The notes under the pieces are model-generated. The model did no database searches, was not told the DNA's origin, and was given only the letters and a program-made list of their open reading frames with translations. A program made the translations under genes and the position numbers. From Amycolatopsis granulosa (GTDB taxonomy: Bacteria; Actinomycetota; Actinomycetes; Mycobacteriales; Pseudonocardiaceae), in the NCBI RefSeq assembly GCF_011758745.1, contig NZ_JAANOV010000001.1, positions 2,356,001 to 2,420,000 on the forward strand: a DNA stretch of 64,000 nucleotides. The letters are read 5' to 3'. Of the stretch, positions 59,361-64,000 are shown piece by piece (position 1 is the stretch's first letter; each line of letters begins with the position of its first letter).

Positions 59361-60116
59361 GTGGACGCCTTCGAGGAGCTCGAGCTGCGCTGTGCCGACG
59401 CCTGGCCCGCAGTGACCGTGGACAAGATCGGTGACTGGCGGCTTCGCGCCGCGGGCGGGTTCACCGGCCGGGCCAACAGCGCGCTGGCGGTCGGCGATCC
59501 CGGGATGCCGATCGCGAGCGCCCTGCGGGAGGTGTGTGACTTCGCCCACGCCCACGACATTCCGCCGGTCCTGCACGCGGTCGTGGGCAGCGCGAACGAG
59601 CGCGCGATCGAAGCGGCGGGCTGGGTGCCGAACACCGGCCACGTGGCCGGGCACCGCGTGTCGGTGCTCACCGGTCCGCTGGGCACCGGCGCCGAGGGTG
59701 CCGGGGGCGCCACGGTGCTCGCGTCCCCGACGGCCGGGTGGTGGGAACTGACTGTCGGACGGCCCGAGCCCACCGCGGCCGAGCGGCACGTGCTGACCAC
59801 CGGCGAGGTCGGCTACGGGGTCGCGGAAGTGACCGGCGTCACCGCGGGCGTGGTGCGCGCGGCCGTCGCCGGCGACGTCCTGCACCTCGCCCGGCTCGAG
59901 GTCCGGTCCCGGCACCGCCGCCGTGGCCTCGGCTCGGCGCTGATGGCCGCGTGCGGGGCGTGGGCGGCACGCCGCGGCGCGCGGCGGACGGTGCTGCAGG
60001 TCGCGGCCGGCAACCACGCGGCGCTCGCGTTGTACCGGCGGCTCGGGTTCACCGAGCACCACGAGTACCGGTACTGGGTCCCCCGCCCCCGGGCGTGCGA
60101 GGATCGCTCGCTGTGA
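59361..60116 (+). CDS. GNAT N-acetyltransferase
   Basis: 251 residues from GTG, favoured because CACAAT (59348-59353) lies 7 nt upstream and fits the leaderless pattern seen elsewhere; ATG at 59352 is the alternative. C-terminal GNAT domain: LARLEVRSRHRRRGLGSALMAACGAWAARRG (acetyl-CoA loop RRRGLGSAL) and ALALYRRLGFTEHHEYRYW. The N-terminal half is a less clear degenerate copy. Coupled to fbiA by a GTGA overlap. Confidence 0.88.
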   Translation: MDAFEELELRCADAWPAVTVDKIGDWRLRAAGGFTGRANSALAVGDPGMPIASALREVCDFAHAHDIPPVLHAVVGSANERAIEAAGWVPNTGHVAGHRVSVLTGPLGTGAEGAGGATVLASPTAGWWELTVGRPEPTAAERHVLTTGEVGYGVAEVTGVTAGVVRAAVAGDVLHLARLEVRSRHRRRGLGSALMAACGAWAARRGARRTVLQVAAGNHAALALYRRLGFTEHHEYRYWVPRPRACEDRSL

Positions 60117-61108
60117 AGGTTGTCGTAGTTGTCGGCGGGGTGGGCGGCGCCCGCTTCCTGCTCGGAGTCAAAGCGGCGCTGGGCCTGCCCCCGATCGGCC
60201 CTGGCGAGTCACCGCACGAGATCACCGCGGTGGTGAACACCGGTGACGACGTGTGGATGCACGGTCTGCGCATCAGTCCGGACCTGGACACCTGCATGTA
60301 CACGCTCGGCGGTGGCATCGACACCGAGCGTGGCTGGGGCCACCAGGGCGAGACCTGGGTGGTGAAGGAGGAGCTGGCCGCCTACGGCGCCGAGCCGACC
60401 TGGTTCGGCCTCGGCGACAAGGACATCGCCACCCACTTGATCCGCAGCCGCATGCTGCGCGCCGGCTACCCGTTGTCCGCGGTCACCGAGGCGCTGTGCG
60501 ACCGGTGGCAGCCGGGCGTGCGGCTGCTGCCGATGACCGACGACCGGGTCGAGACCCACGTCGTCATCGACGACCCGGACGAGCCCGGCAACCGCAAGGC
60601 GATCCACTTCCAGGAATGGTGGGTGCGCTACCGCGCGGAACCCCCGGCGCATTCGATCGTGCCGGTCGGCGTCGAGGAGGCCAAGCCGGCACCGGGCGTG
60701 CTGGACGCGTTCGCCGAGGCCGACGCGGTCCTGTTCGCACCGTCCAATCCGGTCGTCTCGGTCGGGACGGTGCTGGCCGTGCCCGGCGTCAAGGAGGCGC
60801 TGCGCAAGACCGACGCCGGCGTGGTCGGCGTGTCCCCGATCATCAGCGGCAAGCCGGTGCGCGGCATGGCCGACGCGTGCCTGACCGCGATCGGGGTGGA
60901 GACATCGGCGGAGGCGGTCGGCATCCACTACGGATCGCGGCAGACCTCGGAGGACGGGCTGCTCGACGGCTGGCTCGTCGCGGAGGGCGAAACCGTGCAC
61001 GTGCCGGGCGTCGCGGTGCGCGCCGTGCCACTGTTGATGTCCGATGTGGACGCCACCGCCGCCATGGCCGCTGCGGCCCTGGAACTCGCGGGGGTCGACG
61101 TTGACTGA
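60113..61108 (+). CDS. fbiA: 2-phospho-L-lactate (PEP-type) transferase FbiA
   Basis: 331 residues from GTG. CofD/FbiA features: [22 protein letters not shown] at the N terminus, [38 protein letters not shown], and [19 protein letters not shown]. Transfers the activated phosphoenolpyruvate (or phospholactate) group to Fo to give dehydro-F420-0 in mycobacteria. Overlaps GNAT upstream and fbiB downstream. Confidence 0.95.
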   Translation: MKVVVVVGGVGGARFLLGVKAALGLPPIGPGESPHEITAVVNTGDDVWMHGLRISPDLDTCMYTLGGGIDTERGWGHQGETWVVKEELAAYGAEPTWFGLGDKDIATHLIRSRMLRAGYPLSAVTEALCDRWQPGVRLLPMTDDRVETHVVIDDPDEPGNRKAIHFQEWWVRYRAEPPAHSIVPVGVEEAKPAPGVLDAFAEADAVLFAPSNPVVSVGTVLAVPGVKEALRKTDAGVVGVSPIISGKPVRGMADACLTAIGVETSAEAVGIHYGSRQTSEDGLLDGWLVAEGETVHVPGVAVRAVPLLMSDVDATAAMAAAALELAGVDVD

Positions 61109-62432
61109 CCACTCCACCCGACGGCTGGAGATCCTGCCGGTGGAAGGGCTGCCGGAGTTCCGTCCCGGCGACGACCTGACGGGCGCGATCGCGTCCGCCG
61201 CGCCGTGGCTGCGCTCCGGTGACGTCGTCGTGGTCACCAGCAAGGTCGTGTCCAAGATCGAGGGACAGCTGGTTCGCGTGCCCGCCGATCCGGAGGCGCG
61301 CGACGCGGCCCGGCGCGAGCTGGTCGAGCGCGAGGCGGTGCGGGTGCTCGCGCGGTTCAACCGGACGCTGATCACGCAGAACCGCATCGGCATCGTCCAG
61401 GCCGCGTCCGGGGTGGATGCGTCCAATGTGGAGGGCGACGAGATCGCGCTGCTGCCGGCCGACCCGGACGCCTCCGCGCTGGCGCTGCGCAACGGGCTGC
61501 GCGAGCGGCTCGGCGTGGAGATCGCGGTCGTGGTCACCGACACGATGGGCCGGGCGTGGCGGGTCGGGCAGACCGACAACGCCATCGGCGCCAGCGGCAT
61601 CCGGGTGCTGCACTCCTACGAGGGCGAGGTCGACGCCCAGGGCAACGAGCTGCAGGTCACCGAGATCGCGGTGGCGGACGAGATCGCGGCGGCCGCGGAC
61701 CTGGTGAAGGGCAAGCTGACCGCCACCCCGGTCGCGGTGGTACGCGGGCTGGAGCTGACCGACGACGGGTCCACCGCGCGCAAGCTGGTGCGACCGTCCG
61801 AAGAGGACATGTTCTCGCTCGGCACGCGGGAGGCGATCGCGCAGGGCCGGCGCGAGGCGGTGCTGGTGCGCCGGTCGGTGCGCTCGTTCACCGGCGAGCC
61901 GGTCGACCCGGAGGCGGTGCGCCGCGCGATCGGCGCCGGGCTGACCGCGCCCGCGCCGCACCACACGCGGCCGGTGCGGTTCGTCTGGCTGCGCGACCGC
62001 GGGCTGCGCACGAAGCTGCTGGAGGCGATGCGCGCCGCCTGGCGGGCCGACCTGTCGCGCGACGCGTTCACCGAGGAGCAGATCGCGAAGCGGATCGCGC
62101 GCGGCGACATCCTGTTCGACGCGCCGGAGGTGGTGATCCCGTTCCTGGTGCCCGACGGCATGCACACGTATCCGGACGAGCGGCGCAACGCCTGCGAGCG
62201 GACGATGTTCACCGTCGCCGGGGGTGCCGCGGTGCAGGGGCTGCTCGTGGCGCTGGCGGCCGAGGACCTGGGATCCTGCTGGATCGGGTCGACGATCTTC
62301 GCCGCGGACGTGGTGCGCGAGGTGCTGGGGCTGGAGCCGTCGTGGCAGCCGCTGGGCGCGGTGGCCATCGGACATCCGGATGCGGCCGCCTTGCCGCGCG
62401 AGCCGAGGACCGACGGACTGGTGGAGCTGTGA
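61101..62432 (+). CDS. fbiB: bifunctional F420:gamma-glutamyl ligase / dehydro-F420 reductase FbiB
   Basis: 443 residues from TTG with GGGGG upstream, overlapping the fbiA stop by 8 nt. Residues about 1-245 are a CofE-type gamma-glutamyl ligase ([34 protein letters not shown]). Residues about 250-443 are an FMN nitroreductase domain ([31 protein letters not shown]) that reduces dehydro-F420. Adds the poly-gamma-glutamate tail. Confidence 0.95.
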   Translation: MTDHSTRRLEILPVEGLPEFRPGDDLTGAIASAAPWLRSGDVVVVTSKVVSKIEGQLVRVPADPEARDAARRELVEREAVRVLARFNRTLITQNRIGIVQAASGVDASNVEGDEIALLPADPDASALALRNGLRERLGVEIAVVVTDTMGRAWRVGQTDNAIGASGIRVLHSYEGEVDAQGNELQVTEIAVADEIAAAADLVKGKLTATPVAVVRGLELTDDGSTARKLVRPSEEDMFSLGTREAIAQGRREAVLVRRSVRSFTGEPVDPEAVRRAIGAGLTAPAPHHTRPVRFVWLRDRGLRTKLLEAMRAAWRADLSRDAFTEEQIAKRIARGDILFDAPEVVIPFLVPDGMHTYPDERRNACERTMFTVAGGAAVQGLLVALAAEDLGSCWIGSTIFAADVVREVLGLEPSWQPLGAVAIGHPDAAALPREPRTDGLVEL

Positions 62433-62962
62433 GCCTGCACGCGGACGCCGTGGCGACGCTGACGAAGTGGCCGGCGGGGACCAGCGGGCAGGAGGCGCTG
62501 CGGCACGCGTTCCTCGGTTTCCTCGCCGCGCGGGAGGACGCGTGCCGCCGGGCGTGCGCGGCCGGGCACATCACGGCCTCGGCGGTGGTGCTCGACCAGT
62601 CGCGTACGCACGTGCTGCTGACCCTGCACCCGCGGGTCGGGCGGTGGGTGCAGCTGGGCGGGCACTGCGAGGAATCGGATGCTTCGCTGTCGGCGGCGGC
62701 GCTGCGCGAGGCGTCGGAGGAGTCCGGGCTGAGCGGGCTGACCATCTCGGCTGAGCCCGTGCACCTCGACGTGCACCCGGTGACCTGCTCGCTCGGGGTG
62801 CCGACGCGGCACTTCGACGTGCGGTACGTGGTGACCGCACCGGACGGTGCGGCACCGGTGCGCAGCGCGGAGTCCGACGACCTGCGCTGGTGGCCGCTGG
62901 CCGCGCTGCCGCCCGGGTCGGAGGCGGATCTGACGGAGCTGATCGCGGCGGCGTGCGCATGA
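62429..62962 (+). CDS. Nudix hydrolase in the F420 operon
   Basis: 177 residues from GTG overlapping the fbiB stop. Nudix box [25 protein letters not shown] near 78-102 has Glu-Glu but the first Glu is replaced (GHCEES rather than GxxxxxE), a frequent Nudix variant. [15 protein letters not shown] segment precedes it. Overlaps the GntR start. Likely substrate a nucleotide related to F420 or activated phosphate donors; not known. Confidence 0.85.
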   Translation: MSLHADAVATLTKWPAGTSGQEALRHAFLGFLAAREDACRRACAAGHITASAVVLDQSRTHVLLTLHPRVGRWVQLGGHCEESDASLSAAALREASEESGLSGLTISAEPVHLDVHPVTCSLGVPTRHFDVRYVVTAPDGAAPVRSAESDDLRWWPLAALPPGSEADLTELIAAACA

Positions 62963-63321
62963 TCGTGCCGGTCGACCCGTCGTCCGGGGTGCCGCCGTTC
63001 GAGCAGGTCCGGTCCGGACTGGCGCGGCGGATCAACGACGGGACGCTGGCGGTGGGCACGAAGCTGCCGACGGTGCGGGGGCTGGCCGGGGAACTGGGCA
63101 TCGCGCCGAACACGATCGCGCGCGCGTACCGGGAGCTGGAGGACGCGGGCCTGATCGAGACCCGCGGCCGGGCCGGTTCCTTCGTGGCCGCCGCCGGCGA
63201 CGAGTCACGCGCCCGCGCCCGCGAAGCGGCGGAGAGCTACGCCGCCGTGACCCGCGCACTCGGCCTGTCCCCGGACGAAGCGCTGCAGATCGCCCGCGCC
63301 GCACTGAACCACACCCGCTGA
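62959..63321 (+). CDS. GntR family (YtrA-type) regulator
   Basis: 120 residues; ATG overlaps the Nudix stop (ATGA). Winged HTH (PPFEQVRSGLARRINDGTLAVGTKLPTVRGLAGELGIAPNTIARAYRELE) then a short tail, the size of YtrA-type GntR proteins without a ligand domain. It closes the F420 operon and may regulate it; target unknown. Confidence 0.9.
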   Translation: MIVPVDPSSGVPPFEQVRSGLARRINDGTLAVGTKLPTVRGLAGELGIAPNTIARAYRELEDAGLIETRGRAGSFVAAAGDESRARAREAAESYAAVTRALGLSPDEALQIARAALNHTR

Positions 63322-63332
63322 CCGCGCGGGCG

Positions 63333-64000
63333 TCAGATCGCGCGGTAGTCCCGCGGCGAGAACCGCGGCCCGAAGCGCGGGCGGGAGAAGCCCGCCGCCT
63401 CCAGGTACCGCACGGCGCGCTGGCGCTGCGGCGCGTAGGGCGCCAGGACTTCGGCCATGCCCTCGTCGTCCAGCGGCTCACCGAGCAGCGCGTAACCGAC
63501 CACCGCCGGGATGTGGACGTCGCCGAAGCTGACCGCGTCCGGGTCGCCCCACGCGCGCTGCGCCACCTCCGCCGCGGTCCACACCCCGATGCCCGGCACC
63601 TTGCGCAGCCAGGCCCGGCCCTCCGCGCCACGCAGCGTCGCGGCACGCTCCAGCCGGTGCGCCACCTGCGCGGCGAAGATCAGCGCCTTGCGCCGCGCCA
63701 GGTCCACCCCGGCGCGATGCCAGGTCCAGTCCGGAATGGACAGGACCGCCTCCGGTGCCGGCGGCACCCGCATGCCCGCCGGGGCGGGGCCGGGCGCCGG
63801 CTCGCCGAACCAGCGGCACAGCTCCCGCCACGACCGGCGCGCCTCGTAGCCGGTGACCTTCTGCTCCAGGACCGCGGGCAGCAGCGCGTCCCACACCCGG
63901 CCGCTCGCCCCCAGGCGCAGCCCCGGCATCCGGCGCCGCACCTGGGCGATCCGGTCGTGGTGCGAGACGAACCCGCTGTCGTCGTCCCCGGCGCCGACCA
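63333..64000 (-). CDS. HhH-GPD DNA glycosylase (AlkA-type), 5' end outside window
   Basis: 222 residues visible, open to the window edge. Helix-hairpin-helix core LRKVPGIGVWTAAEVAQRAWGDPDAVSFGDVHIP with catalytic Asp in GDVHIP, near the end of the HhH. LRLGASGRVWDALLPAVLEQKVTGYEARRSWREL is the AlkA-like stretch before it. No C-terminal Fe-S Cys set is visible. Likely removes alkylated bases. Convergent with the F420 operon. Confidence 0.88.
   Translation of the reverse strand, partial: VGAGDDDSGFVSHHDRIAQVRRRMPGLRLGASGRVWDALLPAVLEQKVTGYEARRSWRELCRWFGEPAPGPAPAGMRVPPAPEAVLSIPDWTWHRAGVDLARRKALIFAAQVAHRLERAATLRGAEGRAWLRKVPGIGVWTAAEVAQRAWGDPDAVSFGDVHIPAVVGYALLGEPLDDEGMAEVLAPYAPQRQRAVRYLEAAGFSRPRFGPRFSPRDYRAI

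Noticed and set aside
61101-62432. FbiB nitroreductase fusion as novel
   Set aside because: The CofE-nitroreductase fusion is the known actinobacterial form of FbiB.
1-64000. tRNA, rRNA, insertion sequences or integrase sites
   Set aside because: No cloverleaf, transposase or terminal repeats were found by reading; faint candidates did not hold.

Overview
The window is a high-GC actinobacterial chromosome segment. Many GTG starts, short overlapping gene junctions, F420, trehalose and glucosylglycerate genes, an EspG/PPE-like pair and long stretches of gene order shared with Mycobacterium all point to a Pseudonocardiaceae-type organism, most like Amycolatopsis. The genus is an inference. I count about 77 protein genes, no tRNA or rRNA, no CRISPR array and no recognisable insertion sequence. 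The first and last genes run off the window.

Layout. 1-11 kb: a block in the order of mycobacterial Rv3207c-Rv3212 (DUF3152 protein, TetR, DUF3107, ferritin-like protein, RhlE helicase, propeller membrane protein). It is interrupted by a lipid-type module with two alpha/beta hydrolases, an AurF-type diiron oxygenase, two TetR regulators and a DUF4873 protein. 11-20 kb: M48 peptidase with LemA, a RecB-like nuclease, an orphan EspG/PPE-like secretion pair, MarC, a PHP phosphoesterase, a PH-domain membrane protein and a 54-residue membrane peptide. 20-27 kb: Nudix; a 21-bp repeat array; a MaoC / DUF2332 / acyl-CoA ligase operon; a CorA Mg2+ channel with a possible leader peptide; a 37-residue membrane peptide; a phosphoesterase and a ParB-like protein. 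27-28.5 kb: a nitroreductase fused to a permuted AfsA-like region.

28.6-43.5 kb: a block in the order of mycobacterial Rv1220c-Rv1239c. It holds the lpqY-sugABC trehalose importer, a stress protein, an acyl-CoA dehydrogenase, a slipin, an MgtE-N/CBS protein, a DUF1003 protein, mrp, tatB, htrA, rseA, sigE and an O-methyltransferase. The sigE-rseA-htrA-tatB part is the extracytoplasmic stress unit. 43.5-48 kb: AraC, MFS with a divergent LysR, and leucyl aminopeptidase. 48-59 kb: a block like Rv1201c-Rv1211 (DUF3117, enoyl-CoA hydratase, tag, gpgS, acyltransferase, TetR/SDR pair, two LOG proteins, dapE, lipoprotein, dapD), then dapC and fdxC. dapE, dapD and dapC belong to the succinylase route to diaminopimelate and lysine. 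59-63.3 kb: a tightly overlapping F420 operon (GNAT, fbiA, fbiB, Nudix, GntR). The window ends in an HhH-GPD DNA glycosylase.

Most striking items: the nitroreductase-AfsA fusion with AfsA halves in reversed order; a 19-codon reading frame whose stop overlaps an internal sigE start (TGATG), beneath a direct repeat resembling an MprA box; a candidate leader peptide plus hairpin ahead of corA; a 21-bp intergenic repeat family at two convergent gene junctions; and about ten promoters whose -10 box sits 6-8 nt from the start codon, implying leaderless mRNAs.
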